Virus record (IMG/VR): IMGVR_UViG_3300047443_000090
Span: 1 to 64,000 of that record
Length of the DNA stretch: 64,000 nt
Reading direction: 5' to 3' (one strand)
DNA from: a virus
Position 1 is the first letter of the stretch; each line of letters opens with the position of its first letter. Both the position numbers and the translations under genes were made by a program. This document shows, piece after piece, positions 7,533 through 15,340 of the stretch. The notes beneath the pieces are model-generated. The model was not told the origin of the DNA, made no database searches, and saw nothing but the letters and a program-made list of their open reading frames with translations.

Positions 7533-8083
7533 TGGCCCGCAACAAACACGGCAGCGCGGCACGCCGCAGCAAGCCACACGCCCCGCGATCTGTAAATCGG
7601 TTCGCGGCTTTTGCCGTGCTGATCAACAACCACGAAAAACAGATTGAAGCCGCCAAGGTTGCCGAGCTGCGCGAGCGCATGAAACAGCCGCTCGATACAG
7701 ACCAGAAGCAGAGCATCAACATCGCCTATCGCATCGCGTTTGACGCGCTGGCTAGTGGCACCGGGCAGGAGGGTGATTGGCACGTAGTCGTCTGCGCGCT
7801 GAATATCGCTGTCGTCCTGTGCGAGCGCGACATCGGCAAGGAATTTGAGGCCGACATCATTGCTGCGATGGACGCAATTTTCCGCGTCCAAATGGGCCAG
7901 CAGAAAACCGGCAAGTGGGCGCTTGACCCAATCGCAAACGTGTCCGACTGCCGCGCTATCGAGCACGCTTTCGACGTGCATGAAGCGCAAGTGGAAATCG
8001 CGACCCATGCCGAACTGGCGTCGGCGTTGGGCGAAGTCCACCGCCGCATGGAGCTGGGCAACGTTTATAAGGAGGCGGCGTAA
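7532..8083 (+). CDS. 183-aa early protein, unknown
   Basis: Basic N-terminus (MARNKHGSAARRSKPHAPRS) followed by a helical body: a charged stretch NHEKQIEAAKVAELRERMKQ, then ALNIAVVLCERDIGKEFEADI. It is coupled on both sides (TGATG upstream, TAATG downstream). No family recognised with confidence. Its place in the early operon between the immunity region and the replication genes suggests early host or replication functions. A 247-aa antisense ORF over it is rejected as a shadow. Confidence 0.8.
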   Translation: MARNKHGSAARRSKPHAPRSVNRFAAFAVLINNHEKQIEAAKVAELRERMKQPLDTDQKQSINIAYRIAFDALASGTGQEGDWHVVVCALNIAVVLCERDIGKEFEADIIAAMDAIFRVQMGQQKTGKWALDPIANVSDCRAIEHAFDVHEAQVEIATHAELASALGEVHRRMELGNVYKEAA

Positions 8084-8355
8084 TGTTTTTCCGATTAGAC
8101 AAAAAAGATGACGCCGAGTGCTCTGTCCCCCACTTCGCTGGGGTTATGGGGCACCGGATCAACAGCTTAGTCTCGCGCATGAAGCGCGATGGCGTGCTTG
8201 AGCAATTCGGTCGCCCAGCCCAGCGACTCGTCAACGGCGGCTACTTTGCCGTGACGGAGCAGGGCGAAGGCCGGTTCGGCGTCGAGCTGACCGGCAAGGG
8301 CCAAATTTGGCTCGCTCGCAAATACCCCGCTGGCTTCGATCTGGAGGCCGCGTGA
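8083..8355 (+). CDS. 90-aa winged-helix-like protein
   Basis: The pattern MGHRINSLVSRMKRDGVLEQFGRPAQR followed by YFAVTEQGEGRFGVELTGKG resembles a winged helix: recognition helix, then a beta wing. It may bind DNA and regulate early genes. TAATG overlap upstream and GTGA overlap downstream. Confidence 0.7.
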   Translation: MFFRLDKKDDAECSVPHFAGVMGHRINSLVSRMKRDGVLEQFGRPAQRLVNGGYFAVTEQGEGRFGVELTGKGQIWLARKYPAGFDLEAA

Positions 8356-8528
8356 ACACGTCCACGGTCGTCACTGGGCGTAGCAACGTGCTCACTTGCC
8401 GCCTGATCCGCAAGCGCTGCTTTTGTGGCCGTCAGGTGACGGCACGGCAGCTCAAGCAGTATTCGGCTTGCGCTAAGTGCTACGCGGAAGCGGTCGAAGA
8501 ATCGAAGCATGCTTATGCTGCGTCGTAG
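8352..8528 (+). CDS. 58-aa zinc-ribbon protein
   Basis: Starts at GTG 8352, overlapping the preceding stop (GTGA); an upstream in-frame ATG at 8307 lies inside the previous gene and is less likely. Four cysteines (C-x5-CFCG ... CAKCY) make a treble-clef or zinc-ribbon arrangement. Such small zinc proteins are common in phage early operons; function unknown. Confidence 0.65.
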   Translation: MNTSTVVTGRSNVLTCRLIRKRCFCGRQVTARQLKQYSACAKCYAEAVEESKHAYAAS

Positions 8529-9006
8529 CGAATTCAAGCGCGGCGAAAATCGGCTGACCTCTACCACGCCCATGAAGCGTGGTACGTCAACCCTCGCCAG
8601 AAAGCCAATGGCGCAAGCGCGGGTTACTGCGCGCCCGCCAGAGGTTGACCCGGTAAGCGGCGGCGCTGTAAAGCCGCCTGCGAAGCCGCGCGCTCGCCTC
8701 AAAACTACCCGCCCGAAGAAGACCCCTATCCGCTCAAGTGCGCGCGACGAGGAATGCACGTTGCGCTTTCACGGCGTCTGCAACTACCGCACCGATACGA
8801 CTGTCCTGTGTCATCGGAATGGCGCAGGCGCGGGCATGAAAAGCGCGGACACGGACGCCTGCTATGGATGCTTCGCGTGCCATACGATGCTCGATGGGCA
8901 CGCGCCCCGGCCCGCATGGCTGACGCGCGATGCAATGCTGGCGACGTTCGAGATTGCGGTGGGATTGACGCGCGCGCGGCTGGCTACAAAGGGGTTGCTC
9001 GAATGA
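8509..9006 (+). CDS. DUF1364-family nuclease-like protein
   Basis: 165 aa. Residues about 75-140 carry the DUF1364 pattern: IRSSARDEECTLRFHGVC..., TVLCHRNGAGAGMKSADTDACYGCFACHTMLDG. Conserved Cys and His residues resemble an HNH-like treble clef. The N-terminal 70 residues are basic, low in complexity and rich in Arg, Lys and Pro, so they are possibly a DNA-contacting tail. DUF1364 genes sit beside phage replication genes and are thought to process DNA, but activity is unproven. Start could be 8509 or 8515. Confidence 0.75.
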   Translation: MLMLRRSEFKRGENRLTSTTPMKRGTSTLARKPMAQARVTARPPEVDPVSGGAVKPPAKPRARLKTTRPKKTPIRSSARDEECTLRFHGVCNYRTDTTVLCHRNGAGAGMKSADTDACYGCFACHTMLDGHAPRPAWLTRDAMLATFEIAVGLTRARLATKGLLE

Positions 9007-9128
9007 GCGGCCACAAAAACAAAAGCCGCCACCTGTTTGCAGCAGGGGGCGGCTCGAAGCAACTTAGAAAGCAAAAAATGAACAGAGCAATAGTATCACA
9101 GAACAATGTTTTTAGGGGTGGGAAATGA
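9003..9128 (+). CDS. 41-aa basic microprotein
   Basis: Overlaps both neighbours by ATGA. Strongly basic (MSGHKNKSRHLF, KQLRKQKMNR). The coding region includes an AGCCGCC/GGCGGCT inverted repeat (about 9026-9056) that could fold in the mRNA before the replication gene. It may mainly be a coupling ORF for the initiator. Confidence 0.5.
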   Translation: MSGHKNKSRHLFAAGGGSKQLRKQKMNRAIVSQNNVFRGGK

Positions 9129-9997
9129 ACCATTCCTTTGACATAGAACACGCGAAAGAGTACGGCATTCCAGAGGCCGTCATTATCGCCAACTTCCAAT
9201 TCTGGATTGGTCGCAACAAGGCCAATGGCGAGAACGAGCGGGAGGGCCGCACATGGACGTACAACAGCGTCAGGGCGCTCGAAGAACTGTTCCCATACAT
9301 GACGGGGAACGCGATTCGTCGCGCGCTGGAGAGCCTTGTAACGCAGGAGGTGCTGCTGTCGGGCACGTTCAACGCCCGCGCCGCAGACCGCACAAAATGG
9401 TTTGCATTTGCTGACGAAGGTAGGTTCCTGCCGGTATTTCCCCATTTGGCAAAAAACACAAATGGAACTGGCAAAAAGGCACCAATCCATTTGGCAGAAA
9501 ACACAAATGGAATTGGCAAATCTGCCAAATCTCTAATAACGAAAGATATAACCACAGATATAACCACAGATATCTCTCCTACTGAGCTGAGTTCGGATGA
9601 CCTTTTCGAGCTGGCGTGGGCCGCTTACCCGAAGCGACCGGGAGCGAGTAAGAAGGATTCGCTGAAGGGTTGGAATGCTCGCCTGAAGGCTGGTGCTGAT
9701 CCCCGGACGATCATCGAAGGCGTTAGAGGCTATGCGGCCTATGTGGTCGCCAAGGGCACCGAACCGGAGTTCGTAAAGCAGCCCGCCACGTTCTTCGGCC
9801 CCGGCGAGCACTACCTCGCAGACTGGACGCCGCCGCAAGCGCCCGCCGCTGGCGCGCAGCAGCCCGGCAAGAAATTCGACCCTTCCGCATACGTTAATTC
9901 AGGAGCACGCCATGTCGCAAACGCAACGCCACCTCGCACCAGTGAGCAGCATCAGCCCTACACCATCGACGCTCAATTCGTGGAGCGCCCCGCGTGA
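9125..9997 (+). CDS. Phage replication initiator (DnaD/O-like)
   Basis: 290 aa. The N-terminal half has a winged-helix character (SFDIEHAKEYGIPEAVIIANFQFWI..., MTGNAIRRALESLVTQEVLLS), typical of phage replication organisers. The centre contains repeated HLA(K/E)NTNG(T/I)GK units and an ITTDITTDIS linker. The C-terminal part (FELAWAAYPKRPGASKKDSLKGW) is the replisome-organiser tail often seen in such proteins. It would bind the phage origin; direct repeats at 9450-9560 within the gene may be the origin, as in lambda O. Its 3' end overlaps the next gene by 86 nt. Confidence 0.75.
   Translation: MNHSFDIEHAKEYGIPEAVIIANFQFWIGRNKANGENEREGRTWTYNSVRALEELFPYMTGNAIRRALESLVTQEVLLSGTFNARAADRTKWFAFADEGRFLPVFPHLAKNTNGTGKKAPIHLAENTNGIGKSAKSLITKDITTDITTDISPTELSSDDLFELAWAAYPKRPGASKKDSLKGWNARLKAGADPRTIIEGVRGYAAYVVAKGTEPEFVKQPATFFGPGEHYLADWTPPQAPAAGAQQPGKKFDPSAYVNSGARHVANATPPRTSEQHQPYTIDAQFVERPA
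9447..9574 (+). repeat. Direct repeats inside the replication gene (possible origin)
   Basis: The motif CATTTGGCA(G/A)AAAACACAAATGGAA occurs twice (about 9445-9468 and 9487-9512), each with internal CATTTG/CAAATG symmetry, followed by a tandem ATATAACCACAG duplication near 9545-9565. Location in an O-like gene recalls the iteron origin of lambda. AT content is locally raised. Confidence 0.5.
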
Positions 9998-10733
9998 GCT
10001 GAATGACGGCACTGGAAAAATGCTGTCGGCCATCGACAAGCTGTATGCACGGTTCGACGGCATGTACATGCAAAAGTGGAAGTCGAACTTCCCAAGCACT
10101 TCCGCAATCGACAACTGGAATCTGGCTTGGGCTGACGCGCTTTCCCGGCATGGCATCAAGCCAAGCGTAGCGTTTGCGGCTGTGCAGAAGTGCGAGGCCG
10201 CCTTCCCGTGGCCGCCATCGCTGCCCGAGTTCATCGCACTGTGCAGGCCGCCGCTGGACTACGAGCAGGCTTTCCATGACGCAGTGGCCCAGTTGCAAAA
10301 GCGCCATAGCGACGAGCACGACGATTTCTGGCCGCAGCCAGCGATCTACTGGGCCGCCATCGACTACGGCCAGTTCGAGCTGCGCAATGCCAGCTACGGC
10401 CAAGCCGCCGCCCGCTGGAAACGCCTCTTGGACAAACGCTTGGAAGGCGAGTGCCCAGCGGTGCAACCATTCGCGCTCCAGCTCGCCGCCCCGGCCCGCA
10501 ATGCCGAGGGGGCCGCGATAACGTCCGAGGAAGCCAAGGCCGCAGCAATGGCGGCAATGGCGAACCTCGCGGCAAAGCGGCCATCGCGTGATGTGGCGAT
10601 TGACCGGGCGCGCGCTGTAATCGCCCGGCGCGCGGCGGGCGAGCTGGTGACGCCGTTCCAGTTCTCCCATGCAAAGGAAGTGCTGGCCCGGCTGTGTGGT
10701 TCCGATGCGGATAGCCCCGCCAACGATGAATAA
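9912..10733 (+). CDS. Lambda P-like helicase loader
   Basis: 273 aa; ATG 9912 has CAGGAG seven bases upstream. Residues about 38-115 match the replication protein P family: FDGMYMQKWKSNFPSTSAI..., WADALSRHGIKPSVAFAAV, then FPWPPSLPEFIALCRPP. P proteins bring host DnaB helicase to the initiator at the origin. The C-terminus is Ala-rich with a helical end. The 86-nt overlap with the initiator is unusually long and implies strict coupling of the two partners. Confidence 0.8.
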   Translation: MSQTQRHLAPVSSISPTPSTLNSWSAPRELNDGTGKMLSAIDKLYARFDGMYMQKWKSNFPSTSAIDNWNLAWADALSRHGIKPSVAFAAVQKCEAAFPWPPSLPEFIALCRPPLDYEQAFHDAVAQLQKRHSDEHDDFWPQPAIYWAAIDYGQFELRNASYGQAAARWKRLLDKRLEGECPAVQPFALQLAAPARNAEGAAITSEEAKAAAMAAMANLAAKRPSRDVAIDRARAVIARRAAGELVTPFQFSHAKEVLARLCGSDADSPANDE

Positions 10734-10753
10734 TTAACCGAATGGAATACGCC

Positions 10754-11833
10754 ATGAAACAACAAATTCTCGCCCTGATTAAATCGAACCCGAACATTCG
10801 CACGGTTGAAATCTCCGACAAGCTGGACATCGACAGCGACCGCATCCAGCCCATGATTGCCGCCGAGCTGGGTAGCGGCGCGGTAGTGGTCGAGCCGATC
10901 CGCGCGCCGAACGGCTGCATCGTCCATTCATTCCGCTATGCCAGCGCTGCGCCAGCTACCGGCGTGGCCGCAGCCAGTGCTGGCCCGGTTCCAGCGCGCG
11001 TAGTGCGTGCCATGCCGCCAGCCATGCGCAAGGCCATCGCCCCGGTAGCCGCGCCAGCGCCCGCCGCCCAGCCGGGGCCGATGGCCGCCGCGCTGGAAAT
11101 CGACGTGCCGGTGACGCGCAAGACCGGCGTGCCCCTCATTGCGGTAGCGCCCGACCCGGCCAAAGCGCCGCGCAAGGAAGGCCCGAGCCGCGTAGAGCTG
11201 GCAGTCAAATTCCTGCACGATAGCGGCAAGCCGGTATCTGGCCTCGCCATGCGTGACGCAATGGGGCTGACCAAGGGCCAAAGCCCGGTGAACTTCCTCA
11301 CTGGTGCGGTTCGCGGTAAGCGCGTGGCGTGGGACGCCGAGAAAAAGGAATGGTCGCTGGGCGTGGCCGAGCTGGAGAAGCCGGTTGCTGTCGAGCCGCC
11401 TAAGCCGTTCGTTCTGCCGACATTCGTCCCCGGCCAAGGGATCATTGTCGATGACGCGCGCGCCGAGCTGCCGAAAGCCCAGGTTGCGCCAGCCCCGGCG
11501 TCGGCGCTGCCGATCAGCATGCCAGCGTGGACAATATCCGCCTCCGGGCATGACATGGGCATTGGCATGGCATCGCCGACGCATGGTAGCGTAGCTATTG
11601 GCAATGCCTTCATGGTGAACGCAGGCGAAAGGTTTAGCCATCCGACTGGCCCGCTCACCGTGCGAATCGCGCCGCGCGAGGAAACGTTCGTCGCGGGCCT
11701 GATGTCGAATGGCGATCTGCGGATAGAGCAAAACGGTTTCAACACGGTACTCCCCGAGCGCCACGCCCGCGCGCTGTGGGACTACATGCGCAAGGTCGCC
11801 TACTCCCAGTGGCCTACGGCGGCGGCGTTATGA
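10754..11833 (+). CDS. 359-aa protein with N-terminal winged helix
   Basis: Start taken at 10754, which has GGAA upstream; 10742 is an alternative. Residues 1-50 look like a winged helix of the MarR/DNA-binding type (ALIKSNPNIRTVEISDKLDIDSDRIQ). A long Ala/Pro-rich linker (about 65-130) is followed by a second DNA-binding-like domain (RVELAVKFLHDSGKPVSGLAMRDAMGLTKG). The C-terminal segment (about 295-359) is a beta-rich domain. Position after the replication genes suggests a replication accessory or a regulator. No family name assigned. Confidence 0.75.
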   Translation: MKQQILALIKSNPNIRTVEISDKLDIDSDRIQPMIAAELGSGAVVVEPIRAPNGCIVHSFRYASAAPATGVAAASAGPVPARVVRAMPPAMRKAIAPVAAPAPAAQPGPMAAALEIDVPVTRKTGVPLIAVAPDPAKAPRKEGPSRVELAVKFLHDSGKPVSGLAMRDAMGLTKGQSPVNFLTGAVRGKRVAWDAEKKEWSLGVAELEKPVAVEPPKPFVLPTFVPGQGIIVDDARAELPKAQVAPAPASALPISMPAWTISASGHDMGIGMASPTHGSVAIGNAFMVNAGERFSHPTGPLTVRIAPREETFVAGLMSNGDLRIEQNGFNTVLPERHARALWDYMRKVAYSQWPTAAAL

Positions 11834-12075
11834 GCGCTACGCATTGCGAGTGGTGCCTGTCGTTCGATGGCCGAGTGAAGAAGGGGCGCGAGTGCTGCGA
11901 GCTGCGCGAGCTGGCTGGGATGCCCAAGCAGGCCCGGCAGGAAGTCTACAGCAAGGTGCGGCGCGAGGATGGGGCCGACGCACTGGCAGCGCTGACGAGC
12001 GCAGTAGCGGGCGAATACCAGCGTCGGTTAGAGCACCGGGCGGCTTTCGGTTCTTTTGTTCGTCAAAAAATATAG
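11830..12075 (+). CDS. 81-aa cysteine-containing protein
   Basis: ATGA overlap with the preceding gene. N-terminal Cys pattern CEWCLSFDG...GRECCELRELAGMP could hold one metal ion; the rest is helical. This type of small protein is frequent in phage ninR-like regions. Function unknown. Confidence 0.7.
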   Translation: MSATHCEWCLSFDGRVKKGRECCELRELAGMPKQARQEVYSKVRREDGADALAALTSAVAGEYQRRLEHRAAFGSFVRQKI

Positions 12076-12086
12076 GAATTCAAATA

Positions 12087-12317
12087 ATGTCGCCAGATAA
12101 TCTTACTTTGCGGGAGCAGTTGCTAATTGACCGCAATAGGCGGCTGGAAGCGACCCTACAAGCCTATGACGGATTGTTGAACACCCGAGCAGCGGACAGA
12201 ATGAGAAAGCGTGTAGCGGAGCTGGAAAGCACGCTGGCGGCGATTTCCGATTCAGGGGTGTGCAAGGGTGAGCTTGGGGATAAAGTGACAATGATTTTGC
12301 GCAACAAATTTCGCTAA
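12087..12317 (+). CDS. 76-aa helical protein
   Basis: ATG 12087 follows a TAGGAATTCAAATA leader. Predicted coiled coil (LREQLLIDRNRRLEATLQAYDGLL, RMRKRVAELESTLAA). The longer frame from 11844 is a shadow of the previous gene. Function unknown. Confidence 0.65.
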   Translation: MSPDNLTLREQLLIDRNRRLEATLQAYDGLLNTRAADRMRKRVAELESTLAAISDSGVCKGELGDKVTMILRNKFR

Positions 12318-12322
12318 AAATA

Positions 12323-12352
12323 TTGACACTCCTATATATTCCTGTCAGTAAT
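12323..12352 (+). promoter_or_regulatory. Predicted promoter before the HTH gene
   Basis: Consensus TTGACA (12323-12328) and AGTAAT (12347-12352) with 18 bp between. The spacer contains ACTCCTATATATTCC, very like the leftward early promoter segment at 6202-6215. It would start a transcript that first meets the hairpin at 12352-12391. Confidence 0.55.
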
Positions 12353-12391
12353 AGGGACGTCGGTTAGGAAACTATCGACGCCCCTATTTTT
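12352..12391 (+). terminator. Attenuator/terminator in the 5' leader
   Basis: Arms TAGGGACGTCG (12352-12362) and CGACGCCCCTA (12376-12386) pair at 10 of 11 positions around a 13-base loop and are followed by TTTTTCTTT. It lies between the promoter and the next start codon (12408), so it is either the end of the upstream operon or an attenuator for the middle operon. Confidence 0.65.
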
Positions 12392-12407
12392 CTTTCTGGA
12401 GTCCCAC

Positions 12408-12722
12408 ATGAGTGTTGTTGCAGCGGCAGTAAAAACCGATATCCCGTTCGTCGCGCTGACCGAGGATCACCTCGCAAACCCTGACTATGCCCCCGGCAAT
12501 CTGCTGGACGCCCTGATCGCGCGCATGCAACTGAAGAACGATGCTGCGCTGGCCCGCGTGCTGCTGCTGCCGCCGCCTGTCATCAGCAAAATCCGCCGCA
12601 AGCAGGTTGGTATCACCCCGGCCATCATGGTTCGCATCCATGACATCACCGGCCTGTCGATCAGCGAAATTCGCGGCCACATGGGCGTGAAGTCGCAATT
12701 CGCACTGTACGTGGCGAAGTAA
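12408..12722 (+). CDS. HTH (XRE-like) regulator
   Basis: 104 aa. Residues about 43-95 form a Cro/CI-type HTH: LKNDAALARVLLLPPPVISKIRR...ITPAIMVRIHDITGLSISEIR. A good GGAG is placed eight bases before the ATG. It has its own promoter and attenuator, so it may be a Cro- or late-switch-like regulator. Confidence 0.72.
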   Translation: MSVVAAAVKTDIPFVALTEDHLANPDYAPGNLLDALIARMQLKNDAALARVLLLPPPVISKIRRKQVGITPAIMVRIHDITGLSISEIRGHMGVKSQFALYVAK

Positions 12723-12732
12723 GGCGGCCACG

Positions 12733-13188
12733 ATGTACGCAAGGCACAACTCCATAACCCACAAGGTATTGACGGCACTGGTCAACAGCGGCAACCGCCG
12801 CCTGACCGGCGCGGAGATTAGCCAGATCATCAGCGTGCCGCTGGAGCAAGTGAACCAGCGCACGCCGAACATGGCCGCGCGTGGCATCGTCAGCCGTAAC
12901 AAACTCCCCGGCGACCGCTGCGGGTTCTTCCACTACTACCTGACCCCGGAGCAGTACAGCTCTGCGCGCGCACGGTATGAGTTCGGCCCGCCGCCCGACG
13001 AGGCCGTTGTCACGCTTGTAGTGGACACCGTAGACATTCCCCAGCGGCTCGCGCTGCTGAAGCGCATCAACGAGTCGGTATCGGTATTCGCTGGCAATGC
13101 TGTGCTGAAGGCAATGATCGGTGACTACGAGCGCACGCTCGCGCTGCGCAACAAGATTTCCGATAGTAGGGATGACGCATGGCTGTGA
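12733..13188 (+). CDS. 151-aa winged-helix-like protein
   Basis: N-terminal HTH pattern (ALVNSGNRRLTGAEISQIISVPLEQVNQRTPNMAARGIVSR) followed by a wing (GFFHYYLTPEQYSSAR). The C-terminal half is helical. It may bind DNA. Overlaps the next gene by 10 nt. Confidence 0.7.
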   Translation: MYARHNSITHKVLTALVNSGNRRLTGAEISQIISVPLEQVNQRTPNMAARGIVSRNKLPGDRCGFFHYYLTPEQYSSARARYEFGPPPDEAVVTLVVDTVDIPQRLALLKRINESVSVFAGNAVLKAMIGDYERTLALRNKISDSRDDAWL

Positions 13189-13607
13189 AGCAAAAGCGCT
13201 GGAGCCATGCCGACCTCGCCGCGCATGTGGCTGGCGGTGCCGCCGCGCCCGGCAAGGCAAAGCAGCCAAAGTACCGTAACCGCAAGGTGGTGGTGGATGG
13301 CGTGACGTTTGACAGCGCCGGGGAGCAGGCCCGCCACGCCGAGCTGTGCCAGCTCCAGCGCGCCGGGGCTATCACCGACCTGAAGATGGGCGTGTACTTC
13401 GAGCTGGCCCCGTCCTGCCACTTGGGCGGCAAGGCTCGCAAGCCCGCGCTGCGCTATAAGGCCGACTTCAGCTACATGGAGGGCGGCGCACTGGTGGTCG
13501 AGGATTTCAAGAGCGCCATCACCCTGAAAAACCCGGTCTACCGGATCAAGAAGCACCTGATGATGACCGTCCACGGCATCGCAATACGGGAGTCGAAGAA
13601 CAAATGA
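13179..13607 (+). CDS. DUF1064-family phage endonuclease-like protein
   Basis: 142 aa. KYRNRKVVVDGVTFDSAGEQARHAEL, ALRYKADFSYMEGGALVVEDFKS and VYRIKKHLM match DUF1064, a PD-(D/E)XK-like fold with catalytic-type residues in KADF and VEDFK. Phage members are annotated as endonucleases or Holliday-junction-type nucleases by context; direct evidence is limited. Suitable for branch resolution before packaging. Confidence 0.82.
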   Translation: MAVKQKRWSHADLAAHVAGGAAAPGKAKQPKYRNRKVVVDGVTFDSAGEQARHAELCQLQRAGAITDLKMGVYFELAPSCHLGGKARKPALRYKADFSYMEGGALVVEDFKSAITLKNPVYRIKKHLMMTVHGIAIRESKNK

Positions 13608-13990
13608 GCAGAGCCGCCCCTATCAATGGCTACCGCATGGACTCTGCAAAGTCCGTGGCCGCAATGGATGCAGTCATCGAGGCTATGCGCGAGCTGAAGC
13701 GTGCAACGGCGCGCGAGCTGGCCGAGGCAACCGGCATGAGCCTGCGCACGGTTGAGCGGTACATCGTCCATTTGCGTAACGTCGAGAGCCTGTGCGTCCT
13801 CGTCCCGCACAACCCTAAGCTGGTGGCCGGTGCTATCTACGGGATGGGTGCAGGGCAGCACGGCGGCGCATTTGAAACGGACACCGTTACCCAGCGCATG
13901 GTTGGCGCGAGCGACTGGGAGCGCGGCCAGCATGCGCACCGTAGCGGCCTGCTGGCCGCACTGTTCCCGTTCAACCGCGAGCAGGCGTAG
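13604..13990 (+). CDS. 128-aa HTH protein
   Basis: ATGA overlap with DUF1064. Residues 20-62 (SVAAMDAVIEAMRELKRATA..., ELAEATGMSLRTVERYIVHL) form a winged HTH like that of DeoR/MarR regulators. The rest has no recognised domain. Probably a DNA-binding regulator. Confidence 0.72.
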   Translation: MSRAAPINGYRMDSAKSVAAMDAVIEAMRELKRATARELAEATGMSLRTVERYIVHLRNVESLCVLVPHNPKLVAGAIYGMGAGQHGGAFETDTVTQRMVGASDWERGQHAHRSGLLAALFPFNREQA

Positions 13991-13994
13991 GCAC

Positions 13995-14456
13995 ATGGAA
14001 ATTCTGCTGATTAAGCACAAAGAGGGCTTTCTGTACCCGAGCGATGAGCACGAGGGAGAAAAGCTCAAGCGTTTCAAGGTGGGCGCAGTCATCCGGTGCG
14101 ATGTCGCGCAGATGCGCAACTACCTCTTTCACCGCAAGTTCTTCGCGCTGCTGAATGTGGGCTTCGATGCGTTCACCCCGGAAATGACGGAATACCAAGG
14201 GTGGGCGGTGCAGAAGGATATTGATTCGTTCCGAGAGGAAGTAATCATCGCGGCAGGCTTCTACGTGGTAACGGCGACGATCAAGGGGACAGTTCGGCTG
14301 CGCCCGAAGTCAATCAAGTTCTCGCGCATGGATCAGGCGACTTTTGAGCGGCTCTATAGCCAAGTCGCAAATGTGTTGTTGGAAAAGGTTTTGCGGCATT
14401 ACGGCAATCGCGCCAATTTGGATAACGTGGTCAATCAAGTTTTGGGGTTTGTATGA
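13995..14456 (+). CDS. DUF1367-family phage protein
   Basis: 153 aa from ATG 13995. FKVGAVIRCDVAQMRNYLFHRKFFALLNVGF, TFERLYSQVANVL and the C-terminal helix fit DUF1367, a family seen in ninB-like regions of lambdoid phages. Its role is unproven; recombination or annealing accessory is the usual suggestion. ATGA overlap with the next gene. Confidence 0.82.
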   Translation: MEILLIKHKEGFLYPSDEHEGEKLKRFKVGAVIRCDVAQMRNYLFHRKFFALLNVGFDAFTPEMTEYQGWAVQKDIDSFREEVIIAAGFYVVTATIKGTVRLRPKSIKFSRMDQATFERLYSQVANVLLEKVLRHYGNRANLDNVVNQVLGFV

Positions 14457-15157
14457 TCGAGCAGGAAATCATCATTGCAGCAGAGGGCGCGGCCAAAGCC
14501 CCGGTAAAACGGTTCGTGCGCAACAACGACGCGCCGCTGGAGCTGGAGGTTATGCGGGAGCGCATTGTTTCCGCGCGCGTGATGAACGGCCTTACCGCCG
14601 TGGAAGCGTCGCACCGCCTTGGGTACAAGAACAGCACGCAACTGAGCCAGATCGAGAGCGGCGAACGCAAGGTGCCGAGCGACTGGCAGTTCATCAAGCG
14701 CATGGCGGCGGCGTACTCGGTGAGCATCGACTACCTGATGGGCCTATCCCCGCACCCTGAGCGCGATGCCGTCGCAGCAGAGTCGTTTGCCATCCTGCGC
14801 GGCTTCGAGCAGCTCCAGCAGGCGCAGGCCGCCGCCATGACTACCGCATTCATCAAGTTCGGCACGGAGCGCGAGGCCGCCCGCATTGACCTGCAAAGCG
14901 CGTGCGCGTCGATGGACACCGTGATTGACGCAATGGCTACAGTTCGCCGCCTGTGCCCCGAGTTCGATGAGGACGTGCGCGGCGGGAACAAGCTGATGCA
15001 GGCCGTGTCGCGCTTGGAGGCGACGGCAATCCCGCTGCGTGACGCACTGAAGCGCCGGGCACTGGTAGAGAAGCACGCCCTGGCAATCGCGCGCGGGAAG
15101 GAGGGGCCGCTGTCCTCCTACGTGGATGACAGCCAATCTAGTTTGGACTTGGAGTAG
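14453..15157 (+). CDS. XRE-family HTH regulator, possible late activator
   Basis: 234 aa. Residues about 32-95 contain an XRE domain: MRERIVSARVMNGLTAVEASHRLGYKNSTQLSQIESG..., PSDWQFIKRMAAAYSVSIDYLMG. The C-terminal 130 residues are helical without a recognised domain. It lies at the end of the early operon just before the membrane protein and terminase, which suits a late-gene or copy-number regulator. Confidence 0.78.
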   Translation: MIEQEIIIAAEGAAKAPVKRFVRNNDAPLELEVMRERIVSARVMNGLTAVEASHRLGYKNSTQLSQIESGERKVPSDWQFIKRMAAAYSVSIDYLMGLSPHPERDAVAAESFAILRGFEQLQQAQAAAMTTAFIKFGTEREAARIDLQSACASMDTVIDAMATVRRLCPEFDEDVRGGNKLMQAVSRLEATAIPLRDALKRRALVEKHALAIARGKEGPLSSYVDDSQSSLDLE

Positions 15158-15160
15158 GGC

Positions 15161-15340
15161 ATGGGTGTTGTGGAAGTGGTGGGGATGGTGACTGTCGCGG
15201 TATGCAGCTATGGGCTGCTGGAGCTGGTCGCGCCGGGAGAGAGTGCTTTCAGCAGGAGGGGCGTCGCAGCCTTGGTGCTCATCGCCGGGTTGCAGGCCGG
15301 GGCGGTGCTGATGGAGGGGGCGCACAAATGGCACGCCTGA
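15161..15340 (+). CDS. 59-aa two-TM membrane protein
   Basis: Two hydrophobic segments (VEVVGMVTVAVCSYGLLELVA and GVAALVLIAGLQAGAVLMEG) separated by a short polar loop. Overlaps the small-terminase start by 13 nt. Size and topology are like pinholins or small phage membrane proteins, but no endolysin is adjacent, so holin is only a possibility. Confidence 0.65.
   Translation: MGVVEVVGMVTVAVCSYGLLELVAPGESAFSRRGVAALVLIAGLQAGAVLMEGAHKWHA

Noticed and set aside
7298-8041. 247-aa minus-strand ORF opposite the early genes
   Set aside because: Opposes a chain of start-stop-coupled plus genes that follow a strong promoter; no ribosome site.
9003-9128. Hairpin AGCCGCC/GGCGGCT as a terminator before the replication gene
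   Set aside because: No T-run follows and the hairpin lies inside a coupled reading frame.
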